From: DSQK01 sp964550175
Lineage (GTDB): Archaea; Nanobdellota; Nanobdellia; Woesearchaeales; ARS49
Length of the DNA: 64,000 nt
NCBI GenBank assembly: GCA_964550175.1
Contig: CAZJXP010000001.1
Coordinates: 310,001 to 374,000, forward strand
Direction: 5' to 3'
Made by a program: the position numbers and the translations under genes. The notes beneath the pieces were generated by a model. It made no database searches and had not been told where the DNA came from. It was given only the letters and a program-made list of their open reading frames with translations. Every line of letters starts with the position of its first letter. Positions within the stretch are counted from its first letter, which is position 1. Below are positions 1 to 8,121 of this stretch, one piece after another.

Positions 1-1180
1 TGATCTGCTGATGCCCCAATCCGACGGCTAAGTCGGAAATGAAGTGGTCCTCGGTTTCGCCGCTTCTATGCGAGACCATGACGTTCCAATTCGAGTTTGA
101 CGCAAGCTTTGCGGCGTCTAACGCTTCGGTCAATGTGCCAATCTGGTTGATTTTGAGCAGAAGACAGTTGGCTGATTTTGATTTAATGGCTTGCCTTATC
201 CTGTGGACGTTCGTGACTGTTAAATCGTCTCCGACAATTTGGGCTTTGCCCTTGAACTTTTTTGTTAATGTTGCGAAGTCGGCGAAGGCCTCCTGGTGGA
301 ACGGGTCCTCGATGCTGATGATTGGATATTTTTTAACAAGCGCTTGGTAGACGTCGCTTAGTTCTCCTGCTGAAAGCGTCTTTCCGCGAACAAGATAGCG
401 TCCGTTTTTGAAAAACTCTGAGGCTGCGACGTCGATGGCGAACTTGACCTGCTTGTCGTAGCCTAAACTTTCGACGGCTTCGGACAGAAGCTCCAGCGGC
501 TCCTCGATGAGCTCGCACACCTTCGTCCCGCCGCCATCGCAGTGCGGGGTAAAACCTCCTTCGTCGCCGACATTCGCGGCTTCCTTGCCGTATCTTTTGA
601 TGAGTAGTTCCCTGAGCGCATGGTAGGTTTCGGTGCCAATTCGCAACGATTCGGCGAACGTCTTTCCAAAAGGCACGATCATGAACTCCTGGAATTCAAT
701 GTTTGTTCCGGCGTGGCGGCCGCCGTTGATGACGTTCATGAACGGCGCTGGCAAGACAAATTTCTTGTTGTTTGCCAAAGAACCGAGATACTCGTACCTG
801 TGGGTGTTGCTTGTTACGGCGGCTGCTTTCGCGCACGCCAAAGAAACGCCCATAATCGCGTTCGCGCCTAATACTGATTTATTCGCCGTGCCGTCAAGGT
901 CAATCATCACTTCGTCGATCTGGCGCTGATGCCTGACGTCCATTCCGATTAAGCGCGATGCGATTGCGCGGTTGACGTTTCTGACGGCATTGAGCACGCC
1001 TTTGCCTTGATAACGTTTGCCGCCATCCCTGAGCTCAAGAGCTTCGTGGATTCCCGTTGACGCGCCCGAGGGGACCATTTCTCGTCCAAATCCGTTCGAG
1101 GTGTGGACGTCGACCTCGACCGTAGGGTTGCCTCTGCTGTCAAGAACTTCCCTCGCAAGAACTTTCGTTATCGTGAACAT
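1..1180 (-). CDS. eno: Enolase (phosphopyruvate hydratase), C-terminus cut by window edge
   Basis: Interconverts 2-phosphoglycerate and phosphoenolpyruvate in cytosolic glycolysis/gluconeogenesis. Reading the minus strand from the ATG at 1180 gives MFTITKVLAREVLDSRGNPT, the canonical enolase N-terminus, then SGASTGIHEALELRDG, the substrate loop NVGDEGGF, the Mg-binding IEDPF, and the C-terminal MVSHRSGETED signature. About 393 of the usual 420-430 codons are present; the last ~30 lie left of the window. It starts 22 bases after an 84-residue gene, so the two probably form one transcript. Family identity is essentially certain from these motifs. Confidence 0.97.
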   Translation of the reverse strand, partial: MFTITKVLAREVLDSRGNPTVEVDVHTSNGFGREMVPSGASTGIHEALELRDGGKRYQGKGVLNAVRNVNRAIASRLIGMDVRHQRQIDEVMIDLDGTANKSVLGANAIMGVSLACAKAAAVTSNTHRYEYLGSLANNKKFVLPAPFMNVINGGRHAGTNIEFQEFMIVPFGKTFAESLRIGTETYHALRELLIKRYGKEAANVGDEGGFTPHCDGGGTKVCELIEEPLELLSEAVESLGYDKQVKFAIDVAASEFFKNGRYLVRGKTLSAGELSDVYQALVKKYPIISIEDPFHQEAFADFATLTKKFKGKAQIVGDDLTVTNVHRIRQAIKSKSANCLLLKINQIGTLTEALDAAKLASNSNWNVMVSHRSGETEDHFISDLAVGLGHQQI

Positions 1181-1202
1181 TCGCGGCCTCTTTTGAGGCT
1201 GA

Positions 1203-1457
1203 TTAAGAAGACGGGCTTTTTAAGCTTGCCGAACGGATAGCGTTGCGCAATGCGCGATGGTACTTGCCGAGCTCCTCAACGACGGCGAGCGGCTTTCCGT
1301 TCTCGTACGAAAACTTGTTCGTGTACTCGCGCCAGTGTTCCGCGGGCCAGACGATATTGCCATGGACGACCTCGATGAACCTCAGTTCAGGATGGTTTCT
1401 ATCTACGAGCTGTAGCTCCATGTGCGCACGCTTGACGAGCTCTTCGACCGGTTCCAT
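1203..1457 (-). CDS. Small hypothetical protein upstream of enolase
   Basis: An 84-residue soluble protein of unknown family, rich in charged residues, with a central segment FIEVVHGNIVWPAEHWREY. I chose the ATG at 1457 rather than the TTG two codons upstream because a TATA-like TTTAAAAG (plus 1481-1488) sits about 26 bases before it, as expected for a leaderless archaeal transcript. Its stop lies 22 bases before the enolase start, so it is the likely first gene of that operon. No function can be assigned. Confidence 0.7.
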   Translation of the reverse strand: MEPVEELVKRAHMELQLVDRNHPELRFIEVVHGNIVWPAEHWREYTNKFSYENGKPLAVVEELGKYHRALRNAIRSASLKSPSS

Positions 1458-1520
1458 GCTCAATTCGGAATAAAAACCCCTTTTAAATGTTGCGGATGGG
1501 AATTTGCTGGCACCGCGTTA

Positions 1521-1606
1521 CTTTTTACCGCCCAGTTTTGTTCCGTTACGGCATCAATTCTGAATACACTCGAGCTCACGGTACGACCAATATCGCCGGT
1601 AAAAAG
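1521..1606. repeat. Interspersed inverted-terminal repeat (family A), complete 86-bp copy
   Basis: Starts CTTTTTACCGCCC and ends GCCGGTAAAAAG, so the ends are inverted copies of each other. The core holds GTTCCGTTACGGCATCAATT and CGAGCTCACG, which recur in other copies. It lies between the nuclease gene (1634-2788) and the promoter of the 84-residue gene. Confidence 0.9.
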
Positions 1607-1633
1607 TGCGACGCAGAAAAGAGCTACCTGGGC

Positions 1634-2788
1634 TCATGCAATAACATTTTGCTCTTCCGCAACAACCTCTTCCGGTGGCTTCATGAACTCGAATTTCAAT
1701 TGGCCTGTGCGTTTCCTTTTTTTCACGGGCTTTTCTATGCCGTCGTACAAATCGACGTCCGCGTCCGGGTTGAACGTAGGCTTCGCCATCGAGAACATCT
1801 CGTTCTGGAAGAGCCCTGGAATGAACGACTCTTTCTTCTGCTCGTAGCGCTCGTCGCACGGCTTTCTAACTAGGCAATATGAGCAATGAGCGGCGATGTC
1901 CTCCTCGAAGATGCCCGAACGGATCTTTTGCTCGGCGTCGGCAATCTTGTCAAGCAAATCGAAGAAATCCTCCTTCGTTCGTCTTGGAGCGTAGATGACC
2001 TCGGCCTTTCGTTCTTCTCCCTCGTGCGGGTTTTTAGCCGTTCTTCGCCAAGTAGGAAGATAATGGTGCTCGAGTTTTATTTTTTCCATCAACGAAAATG
2101 AATCGTGACGTAATTCGTTGATATCGTCGTCATTTGCGCCGATTGTTCTTGCGAATTTTTCATCCTGTGCTGCCTTCATACTCACAATTGCGGAGTACAT
2201 CGTGAACTGCTCGTCCTTGGCGAGCTCTGCTTCGGTTATCCTCTTTTCTCTTGACTTGTGGTCGCGAATCGTGAGCGGAAACCTGATTTCGTCCAACAGC
2301 GCGTACATCCGAATGCCCGGCGTGAACGGGTCCTCATCCTTGATCGTCACCAACGGAGATTTCCACTCGATGAAGACTGGCGGCTTCTCTTTCGCGTAGC
2401 TGTTGTAGATTTCCATGCACAGCTCCTTGATGACGGGACGCCACCACTTGAACTCGTACGGACTAACCCACGCGACCGAATCAGGGTCTTCCTGCGCGAG
2501 GCGCATCGTGCGGTAGTTCCACATTCCCACCGTCGCGTCCGCGAATTCTTCCGCGGACTTCTTCTTCGGCTCGCCGATGTGCTTCCCTTTCGTCTGGTAG
2601 AAGTTTTCGATGCGCTCGTGCAGCAGCTTGCCGACAAGGATATGCGCGTTCAACGGGATTACTGGCCTTGGCGTCTTGACGTAGTTCAGCCAATATTTCA
2701 TCATGCAGTTCGTCGTCTTGTAGCGCGAATAGGTCCAGACGATGTTGTCGATGCCTTTTCTAACTCCCACCCTTTTTGGCTTGTACAC
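1634..2788 (-). CDS. PD-(D/E)XK superfamily nuclease, RecB/Cas4-like
   Basis: A 384-residue protein with the RecB-family core: an N-terminal helix bearing GKLLHERIENFY (about residues 53-64), the catalytic block YALLDEI followed by IRDHKS (about 163-178; D...D-x-K), and a C-terminal cysteine group CSYCLVRKPC (about 309-318) that resembles part of the iron-sulfur cluster ligands of Cas4/AddB-type nucleases. No helicase is adjacent and no CRISPR array is visible. The GTG at 2788 is taken as start because TCTTAAACA (plus 2811-2819) lies about 26 bases upstream. The substrate is unknown; a DNA repair role is inference. Two other proteins of this superfamily occur in the window. Confidence 0.8.
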   Translation of the reverse strand: MYKPKRVGVRKGIDNIVWTYSRYKTTNCMMKYWLNYVKTPRPVIPLNAHILVGKLLHERIENFYQTKGKHIGEPKKKSAEEFADATVGMWNYRTMRLAQEDPDSVAWVSPYEFKWWRPVIKELCMEIYNSYAKEKPPVFIEWKSPLVTIKDEDPFTPGIRMYALLDEIRFPLTIRDHKSREKRITEAELAKDEQFTMYSAIVSMKAAQDEKFARTIGANDDDINELRHDSFSLMEKIKLEHHYLPTWRRTAKNPHEGEERKAEVIYAPRRTKEDFFDLLDKIADAEQKIRSGIFEEDIAAHCSYCLVRKPCDERYEQKKESFIPGLFQNEMFSMAKPTFNPDADVDLYDGIEKPVKKRKRTGQLKFEFMKPPEEVVAEEQNVIA

Positions 2789-2890
2789 TACGTTCGCGAA
2801 GATTGTTTTTGTTTAAGAGCATTATGACACGGGAATGATTAGGTTCGATTTCACGGAAACCTATTTAAAGTGAGAGAACGGTAGACGGCT

Positions 2891-3994
2891 ATGCTGGAAG
2901 AATTGATTAAATCAGCAAAGGAAACGAGTCCGTTCATCATGCCCGCCGTTTACGCGGCGAGCGCGTACTTGACGATGATTCCGCTGACTTCTTTCGTCGA
3001 GTGGGGCATCCACCGTTTCATGATGCACGCGCCGAAGAGCAAGCGCATCCCGTACTTCAGCAAAGCCCAATCCGAATCCCACAACGACAAGCACCACGGC
3101 GCGTACAAAGCGCCCAAGCACTACTACCAGGACGCCTGGAATGACAATATCGTTTCTAAATTCAGCTGGACTGAAGTCGCGAAGATTTACGCCGGTACGA
3201 TGGGCATCAGCTTCGGAGCTGCCGCACTTTACAATGTGGTTCGCGCAAAGATTACCGGTCAGCCAGTTGCGGTCGATTGGACGAACGACGCCGCGTTCAT
3301 GGCGGGAGTTACAGCTGCGGTCGGAACCTATTACGGCGCGTACGAAACGACGCACGACTGGATGCACGTCATCGGCAAAGAGCGCTACAAGATCCACGAA
3401 GTGTTCGCGCACGCCGTGCAGAACACGCCAGACGGAAAATTGCGCATGCCGAAGGACGTGCTGGACAACATGACCAACGCGATCGAGACCATCGTAGACG
3501 CTACTCTGAAGAACAACGCGCCGATAGAAATCGATTCGAAGCTCGTGCTTGATGTGAAGCATTATCTCGCGCACAATAGGCGCAATGGCGTCGAGATGAA
3601 CGACATCTCATCATACTCCTTGTTGAAGAACGTGACTCACCAAATGGCCGAGTATGAGCGCGAACGGCGCGCGAAGCTTACGGGATTCTCGCGCACGACG
3701 GATACGTTGCGACGCAAGACGATGGGCTACGTGCGTAACTCAGACTGGTTCAAGTGGATTGACAACCACCACTACATCCACCACGATGTCGACCCGGACA
3801 AGACGAACCTGAACGTCGTGCTGCCGATAGCAGACTTGACGCTCGGCACGCGCAAGGACTCCTCCTCGGCAGCGCTGCGCGACGAGAGCAAGATGCAGAC
3901 AATCTGGATCTGCCCGTACGCCCCGACGTTCGGCAAGAAGTTCTCTGACCGCTACAACAAAGCGGACAAGAAAGAGCTCGTTTCAACCCAATAA
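2891..3994 (+). CDS. Membrane protein with fatty-acid-hydroxylase-type histidine boxes
   Basis: A 367-residue protein with histidine clusters typical of the di-iron fatty acid hydroxylase / sterol desaturase superfamily: EWGIHRFMMH (residues ~37-46), HNDKHH (~64-69), THDWMH (~154-159) and DNHHYIHHDVD (~292-302), followed by NVVLPIADLTLGTR, the family's C-terminal motif. N-terminal and central hydrophobic segments fit an integral membrane protein. An unusually long soluble stretch (~160-285) separates the last two boxes. A TATA box (ACCTATTTAAAG, 2861-2872) precedes the ATG. Archaea lack ordinary fatty acid lipids, so the substrate is open: an isoprenoid or carotenoid is possible (inference). 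Confidence 0.75.
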   Translation: MLEELIKSAKETSPFIMPAVYAASAYLTMIPLTSFVEWGIHRFMMHAPKSKRIPYFSKAQSESHNDKHHGAYKAPKHYYQDAWNDNIVSKFSWTEVAKIYAGTMGISFGAAALYNVVRAKITGQPVAVDWTNDAAFMAGVTAAVGTYYGAYETTHDWMHVIGKERYKIHEVFAHAVQNTPDGKLRMPKDVLDNMTNAIETIVDATLKNNAPIEIDSKLVLDVKHYLAHNRRNGVEMNDISSYSLLKNVTHQMAEYERERRAKLTGFSRTTDTLRRKTMGYVRNSDWFKWIDNHHYIHHDVDPDKTNLNVVLPIADLTLGTRKDSSSAALRDESKMQTIWICPYAPTFGKKFSDRYNKADKKELVSTQ

Positions 3995-4014
3995 AAACAA
4001 GAAAATAAAAGAAA

Positions 4015-4167
4015 TCACTTCTGCAATTCTTTCAGCGCCTTTGCGACCAATTCAGCTTCTGTCTTAAGCTCTTCCTGGTACATCTTCAATTTCTTGATCT
4101 GCTCCGGCTTGGAGAGAGGCTTGCTCTCGCCGTGGCTGCAACCGCAATCACTTCCGCATCCCATCAT
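4015..4167 (-). CDS. 50-residue Cys/His-motif small protein
   Basis: Encodes a protein starting MMGCGSDCGCSHGES and continuing as a charged amphipathic helix. The CGSDCGCSH motif could bind a metal or be redox-active. Its ATG overlaps the stop of the flavin-reductase-like gene (ATGA), so it is probably translationally coupled to it. It is too short for most gene finders. Function unknown; a role with the upstream flavoprotein and the Cys-containing PadR regulator is inference. Confidence 0.7.
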   Translation of the reverse strand: MMGCGSDCGCSHGESKPLSKPEQIKKLKMYQEELKTEAELVAKALKELQK

Positions 4168-4718
4168 TTCACCCCCTTCGTGTGTTTTGCAATAAGATCA
4201 GCTGGAATTTCGGGCCACGGCATCGGGACCATCGTATACAATTGTCCCTGCCGGTAGGCGATAGGCTGCTTGTCCGACTCCTTTGCCGAGAGGACTTCGC
4301 CGATGAAAATAGTGTGGTCGCCGACCTTATGCTCGCCGATGACCTTGCACTCCGCGTGCAACGCGGCTCCGTCAAGCATCAGCACATGCGTTCCTTTCGT
4401 GAACTTGAAGCCGATTGCTTTCAACGCGGCGATCTTGTCAACGGTCTTGCCGGAGTTTCGTCCCGAGATTAAGACTGCCTTCGCCTGGTCGACGGCGGCT
4501 ATGTTGACGCCGAAGTGCTTCGTCGCGCGGATGTTGTCGTACGACGGCTTTCCGTTGCCAATGTTGACTGAGATTAAGCCAGGCTGGTAGGAGAGCAAAT
4601 GCGTCCCTTCAACTGAAATGATATTAGGGCCGTGCGGGCCGTCCGTAGTAATCAAACCCACTCCTGTCGCGAATTTTTCGTTTCTCTTATCTCCCCAAGG
4701 CAAGTCCATGTGTACCAC
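4164..4718 (-). CDS. Flavin reductase-like FMN-binding split-barrel protein
   Basis: A 184-residue protein with the flavin-reductase-like split-barrel pattern: an N-terminal TGVGLITTDGPHGPNIISV strand pair, SYDNIRATKHFGVNI in the middle, and HAECKVIGEHKVGDHTIFIG before the C-terminus. Such proteins bind FMN and transfer electrons from NAD(P)H to flavin or other acceptors. It is divergent from a PadR regulator and separated from it by two palindromes flanking the TATA box, so it is the probable regulated target. Start is MVHMD; an internal ATG three codons later is also possible. Confidence 0.85.
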   Translation of the reverse strand: MVHMDLPWGDKRNEKFATGVGLITTDGPHGPNIISVEGTHLLSYQPGLISVNIGNGKPSYDNIRATKHFGVNIAAVDQAKAVLISGRNSGKTVDKIAALKAIGFKFTKGTHVLMLDGAALHAECKVIGEHKVGDHTIFIGEVLSAKESDKQPIAYRQGQLYTMVPMPWPEIPADLIAKHTKGVK

Positions 4719-4730
4719 TCCGTTATTGAT

Positions 4731-4777
4731 ATCGGATACCCGATACTTCTATTTAAATCTATCGGACGACCGATAGA
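4731..4777. promoter_or_regulatory. Divergent promoter with two ATCGG-N4-CCGAT operators
   Basis: Two palindromes share half-sites: ATCGGATACCCGAT (4731-4744) and TCTATCGGACGACCGATAGA (4758-4777; perfect 8+4+8). Their centres are 30 bp apart, nearly three helical turns. They bracket ATTTAAAT (4751-4758), the TATA box for the flavin-reductase gene; GATATTAAAG (from 4776) can serve the PadR gene. The layout suggests PadR binding represses both directions (inference). Confidence 0.8.
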
Positions 4778-4807
4778 TATTAAAGCGTCAGCCACTCACA
4801 CCCCCCT

Positions 4808-5116
4808 ATGACTGGCTGTGAAATGAAGGGCTTTCTCAGTTTTTTAATGTTGCGCATGATTTCGCAGCAGGACATGTCCGGCGACTGCATCCGAAAAGAG
4901 CTCGAAAAACGGCGCGGCTGTCTGCCTTCCCCCGGCACGATTTATCCTGTGTTGAAAGAACTGAAAGCCGAAGGATTCATCCAGGAAATCAAGGGGGACG
5001 GCAAGATGAAGAAATACAAGATCACTCCTGAAGGCAAGAAAGAGCTGAAACTGGCGATGAACAAGTTCATCGCGTTGTTCTATGATTTGAAGGATGAGTT
5101 TAGCAAATGTTGCTAA
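4808..5116 (+). CDS. PadR-family winged-helix transcriptional regulator
   Basis: A 102-residue protein with the PadR core: GFLSFLMLRMISQQDMSGDCI (helix 1-2), LPSPGTIYPVLKELKAEGFI (recognition helix and wing), and KKYKITPEGKKEL. PadR proteins are dimeric repressors. It has cysteines at the N-terminus, in the middle (KRRGC) and a terminal CC pair, which may sense redox or metal (inference). It is divergent from the flavin-reductase-like gene across the paired palindromes, and likely autoregulates. Confidence 0.88.
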   Translation: MTGCEMKGFLSFLMLRMISQQDMSGDCIRKELEKRRGCLPSPGTIYPVLKELKAEGFIQEIKGDGKMKKYKITPEGKKELKLAMNKFIALFYDLKDEFSKCC

Positions 5117-5128
5117 GTCTCTAGTGAA

Positions 5129-5212
5129 CTTTTTACCGCCCCGTATTGTTTCGTTCGTGCATCAATTCTGACTCGAATCGAGCTACTGCCTCAAAATCTG
5201 CACGGGACAGCA
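5129..5212. repeat. Family A repeat, right arm degenerate
   Basis: Starts CTTTTTACCGCCCCG, then has the shared core GTTTCGTTCGTGCATCAATT and CTCAAAATCTGCACGGGACA. The closing GGTAAAAAG arm is replaced by a GCAACGTGAAGGA-type ending that also occurs at about 8210 and 47570. It lies between padR and rps27e. Confidence 0.8.
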
Positions 5213-5280
5213 ACGTGAAGGACAGCAAGCTCTGACGGACAATAACATTTATAAAGGGGGGTTCAGCAATCCGAGACAGC

Positions 5281-5466
5281 ATGAAAGGAACCAAGGAAAC
5301 GAACAGCAAGTTCATCAAGGTACGATGCCCGAAGTGCAAGAACGAACAGATCATCTTCGGCAAGGCCTCGACGTACGTCACCTGCTTGATTTGCCAGAAG
5401 ATCCTCGCCGAGCCGACCTCGGGCAAGAGCCGAGTCAAGGCCCGAGTCTTAGAAGTTCTTGAGTAA
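5281..5466 (+). CDS. rps27e: Ribosomal protein S27e
   Basis: A 61-residue small-subunit protein with a C4 zinc ribbon, CPKC...CLIC, spaced as in eukaryotic and archaeal S27e, and the typical tail GKSRVKARVLEVLE. A TATA box ATTTATAAAG (5247-5256) lies about 28 bases upstream, implying a nearly leaderless mRNA. In many archaea S27e sits in a cluster with L44e, aIF2-alpha and Nop10; here these genes are nearby but separated by other insertions. Confidence 0.95.
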   Translation: MKGTKETNSKFIKVRCPKCKNEQIIFGKASTYVTCLICQKILAEPTSGKSRVKARVLEVLE

Positions 5467-5555
5467 TTCTAACCATTTCAGCGATTGTAACATTAATATA
5501 CTAGCGTTCGCTTCTCCTGTGCATAACGGAGCAACCGTGAAAAAGGAGTGAGACG

Positions 5556-5945
5556 ATGGCAAAAACCCAGAAGCTCGAAGATTCCATTTACTCGATTTTT
5601 AGGATATTGTTAGGCATCCTGTTCCTCATGTACGGATTGAAGAACCTCTTCGGCGTTTGGGGCACGGTGCCTGTGCTGTGGTCGTTGGGCTGGTTCGCGG
5701 GCGCTGGGCAATTATTGATCGGTCTTGGACTCGTGACTGGTGTGTTGGTTCGGCTGGCATCCTTCTTCGGCATCATCGAGATGCTCGTCGCGTTCTACGT
5801 CCACACCAACACGGGAGACTGGAACCCCATCACGAACAAAGGCGGGGCTGCGCTCACGTTCGTCATCGCCTTCATCGCAACCCTTGCGTACGGCGCCAAA
5901 CGCTGGAGCCTGGAGAAGAAATTCTTCGGGAAAGAACGGTTTTAG
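5556..5945 (+). CDS. DoxX-family membrane protein
   Basis: A 129-residue protein with four predicted membrane helices. The pattern FRILLGILFLMYGLKNLFG, GAGQLLIGLGLVTG and a final RWSLEKKFFG matches the DoxX family of small quinone- or thiol-linked membrane proteins. A Shine-Dalgarno-like GGAGTGAG lies just before the ATG. Specific role unknown. Confidence 0.8.
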   Translation: MAKTQKLEDSIYSIFRILLGILFLMYGLKNLFGVWGTVPVLWSLGWFAGAGQLLIGLGLVTGVLVRLASFFGIIEMLVAFYVHTNTGDWNPITNKGGAALTFVIAFIATLAYGAKRWSLEKKFFGKERF

Positions 5946-6018
5946 GACGGACTTAGATGGTAGAGGAAGTGTTAGCGATAAGTTCAATTCAGCAGTTTTG
6001 ATGGCATCTTTGAGTTAT

Positions 6019-6318
6019 TTATTGTGTTTTGTATTCGGCACGAATTTGCGTAGCTAGCACATCGTAATCGTTCATGATATCTTGACTGATTGAATGGGAT
6101 GCGCGAAGAATGCCATAACTAAGGATGCCTGTTATTACGCCGACAATGGTCCCCGAAATGGGTTGGCTATCCGCATATTGAGTGGCAGCAGTTATGCCGC
6201 CAACAGTCCCAGCGAGAAGAACTCCTGCCAATCCGGCAAATTCGAAATAAGAAGCTCTGGAGAGATGATCTTCTTTTTCATCGATGAGTCTTCGCGTTAA
6301 GTTTTCTGGCTCAGCCAT
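6019..6318 (-). CDS. Hypothetical membrane protein, two TM segments
   Basis: A 99-residue protein beginning MAEPENLTRRLIDEKEDHLSRAS, followed by two hydrophobic helices (GLAGVLLAGTVGGITAA and ISGTIVGVITGILSYGIL). I prefer the ATG at 6318 because AGGGGA stands a few bases upstream, over an ATG nine codons earlier. Family unknown. Confidence 0.6.
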   Translation of the reverse strand: MAEPENLTRRLIDEKEDHLSRASYFEFAGLAGVLLAGTVGGITAATQYADSQPISGTIVGVITGILSYGILRASHSISQDIMNDYDVLATQIRAEYKTQ

Positions 6319-6453
6319 ATGTATTCCCCTGCACTTGTTATTCATGAAAAATAATGTATAACTTAAAAGACTTTCTAAACTTAGCGTAATTCCTTCACCT
6401 TCTTACGCAGTCTGAACGCGTCATCAAATAATCATCCATTAGAACAGTAAAGC

Positions 6454-6657
6454 TCAGACCTGCACGGTCACGACGTTCTTGGGCCGAGACTCAGGATGGT
6501 GGCGCATGCATTCCAAAACGCCCTCAATCGCGTCCTTGATGTTCACAAGCGCTTCCTTCTTTGTCTTTCCTTGAGAGATGCAGCCGGGCAATTCTGGCAC
6601 GGTCGCCACAATCCAGCCGTCTTCGCCAGGTTCCAATACAACGCAGTACTTTCTCAT
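6454..6657 (-). CDS. HicB-like antitoxin, second copy
   Basis: A 67-residue partial-RNase-H-fold HicB protein containing EDGWIVATVPELPGCISQGK and the helix KKEALVNIKDAIEGVLE. It overlaps the preceding hicB by ATGA and shares almost the same core, so it looks like a recent tandem duplication. It lacks a C-terminal DNA-binding extension. It may be a spare antitoxin, or may pair with a different HicA. Confidence 0.88.
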   Translation of the reverse strand: MRKYCVVLEPGEDGWIVATVPELPGCISQGKTKKEALVNIKDAIEGVLECMRHHPESRPKNVVTVQV

Positions 6658-6902
6658 GCTCGCAGAACAAGCCGCGCCTTGCGTATTGACGGCGCATGCA
6701 CGCCAACAGAAATCAGCTCATTGGCCGGCAACTCGCCGTTTATGTCAGCCAAACACTCAAGATAACCTTCAATAGCTTCTTTTATGTTCGCAAGCGCATC
6801 TTTCTTCGTTTTTCCCTGAGAAACGCAGCCAGGCAATTCTGGCACGGTCGCCACAATCCAGCCATCTTCATCCGACTCTAACAACACTTTGTACTGCTTC
6901 AT
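6654..6902 (-). CDS. HicB-like antitoxin, first copy
   Basis: An 82-residue protein with EDGWIVATVPELPGCVSQGK and KKDALANIKEAIEGYLE, the HicB core that masks the HicA toxin. The ATG at 6902 is preceded by AGGTGA, preferred over the GTG three codons upstream. A C-terminal tail of ~30 residues ending RKARLVLRA distinguishes it from the next copy. It lies between hicA and the second hicB. Confidence 0.88.
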   Translation of the reverse strand: MKQYKVLLESDEDGWIVATVPELPGCVSQGKTKKDALANIKEAIEGYLECLADINGELPANELISVGVHAPSIRKARLVLRA

Positions 6903-6938
6903 GATAATCACCTTGTCTTGTTTCTATTTAAGCTTTAT

Positions 6939-7151
6939 TCACAATAATGCTATGAACTGTTCGACCGTAAGCCCCGCATCCTTGATGAGCGCACGCAACA
7001 TTCCCGTGGCAAGTTCTTTATGGTTTGGAACAACGAGCGGCGAATTTCCTCGATACATAACAAGATGGCTTCCTTTTTGGTGGTGAAACACGTAACCTGC
7101 ACGCGCAAATGCCTTCATCGCCTCAAAACCTGAAATCCTCGGGACTTTCAT
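6939..7151 (-). CDS. HicA-like mRNA interferase toxin
   Basis: A 70-residue double-stranded-RNA-binding-fold toxin: SGFEAMKAFARAGYVFHHQK, the catalytic-histidine motif GSHLVMYRG, and VVPNHKELATGMLRALIKDAG. HicA cleaves mRNA and is neutralised by HicB. It is first in a HicA-HicB-HicB operon located between S27e/DoxX and aIF2-alpha, interrupting a group of translation genes, consistent with acquisition of a mobile module (inference). Confidence 0.92.
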   Translation of the reverse strand: MKVPRISGFEAMKAFARAGYVFHHQKGSHLVMYRGNSPLVVPNHKELATGMLRALIKDAGLTVEQFIALL

Positions 7152-7325
7152 GAAATAAAAAGATATTTTTCTTTTTAGGTGCGTTGCGTGGCAAAAACCG
7201 GAAGGTTTGCGGAAAAAACGGAAGAATTCCGGAAGAATGGAGGCCTCGCTTAAAAAAGGCGCTTTGAGTAATGAACGCGGTTTTCCGACGTAAGCCTTTT
7301 AAACCCCCTTCTGTCCCATTCAGCT

Positions 7326-8099
7326 ATGCTGATGAAGAAAGAAGGCTTTCCGGAGCCGGAAGAATTGGTGCTCTGCACCGTCACGAACGTCCAGTTCCAT
7401 AGCGTCTTTTGCAAGCTTGACGAGTACGACAAGTCAGGCATGATCCACATCTCTGAAATCGCGCCTGGCAGAATCAAGAACATCCGCGAATTCGTCGAAG
7501 AAGGAAAACGAATCGTGTGCAAAGTCTTGCAGATCAATCTGGAACGCGGACACATCGACTTATCTTTAAGACGCGTCAATGAGGGTTTAAGACGCACTAA
7601 GTTGAACGACGTCAAACAGGAGCAGCTTGCTGAAAAAATCGTCGAGCACGTCGCTCGGGCACGCAAATTGGAAGCGAAAGCGCTGTACCTTACCATCCGA
7701 CCGGCCATCTTCGAAAAGTACGGCGCATTGTTCCCGGCGTTCGAGGCTGCGTCGCGCGACGAGCTTGACTTAACAACGCTCATCAAGGACGCCGCCATCG
7801 CGAAGGAGCTTACTGACGCGGTTAAAGCGAGAATCAAGCCCCCGGAAGTCGAGCTTGTCGGAGATTATACGTTCTCTTCCTATGCTCCTAACGGCATGGA
7901 CTTGATTAAAGAGTCTTTAGCCGAGTCACTGAAAGTCAGCAGCGCGACCGTGCGCTACAAAGGCAACGGGACATACCATTTGGCCATCAAGTCCGACGAC
8001 TTCAAGAAAGCCGAAAAGATGCTCAAGGAAGCCACCGAGAACACGCTTGCTTACGCCGAGAAGCACAAGCTCGTTGCTGAGTTTAAGAGACAAGAGTAG
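7326..8099 (+). CDS. aif2a: Translation initiation factor 2 subunit alpha
   Basis: A 257-residue aIF2-alpha, which with the beta and gamma subunits delivers initiator Met-tRNA to the ribosome. Residues ~11-85 form an S1 RNA-binding domain with the family signature MIHISEIAPGRIKNIREFV; a helical middle domain and the C-terminal alpha/beta domain (ELVGDYTFSSYAPNGMDLIK ...) follow. Length is normal. It heads a run leading to nop10 and PAC2, the order seen in many archaea, but a family A repeat separates it from nop10. Confidence 0.95.
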   Translation: MLMKKEGFPEPEELVLCTVTNVQFHSVFCKLDEYDKSGMIHISEIAPGRIKNIREFVEEGKRIVCKVLQINLERGHIDLSLRRVNEGLRRTKLNDVKQEQLAEKIVEHVARARKLEAKALYLTIRPAIFEKYGALFPAFEAASRDELDLTTLIKDAAIAKELTDAVKARIKPPEVELVGDYTFSSYAPNGMDLIKESLAESLKVSSATVRYKGNGTYHLAIKSDDFKKAEKMLKEATENTLAYAEKHKLVAEFKRQE

Positions 8100-8121
8100 A
8101 CAGGATAGTTCTTTAGTCGTA

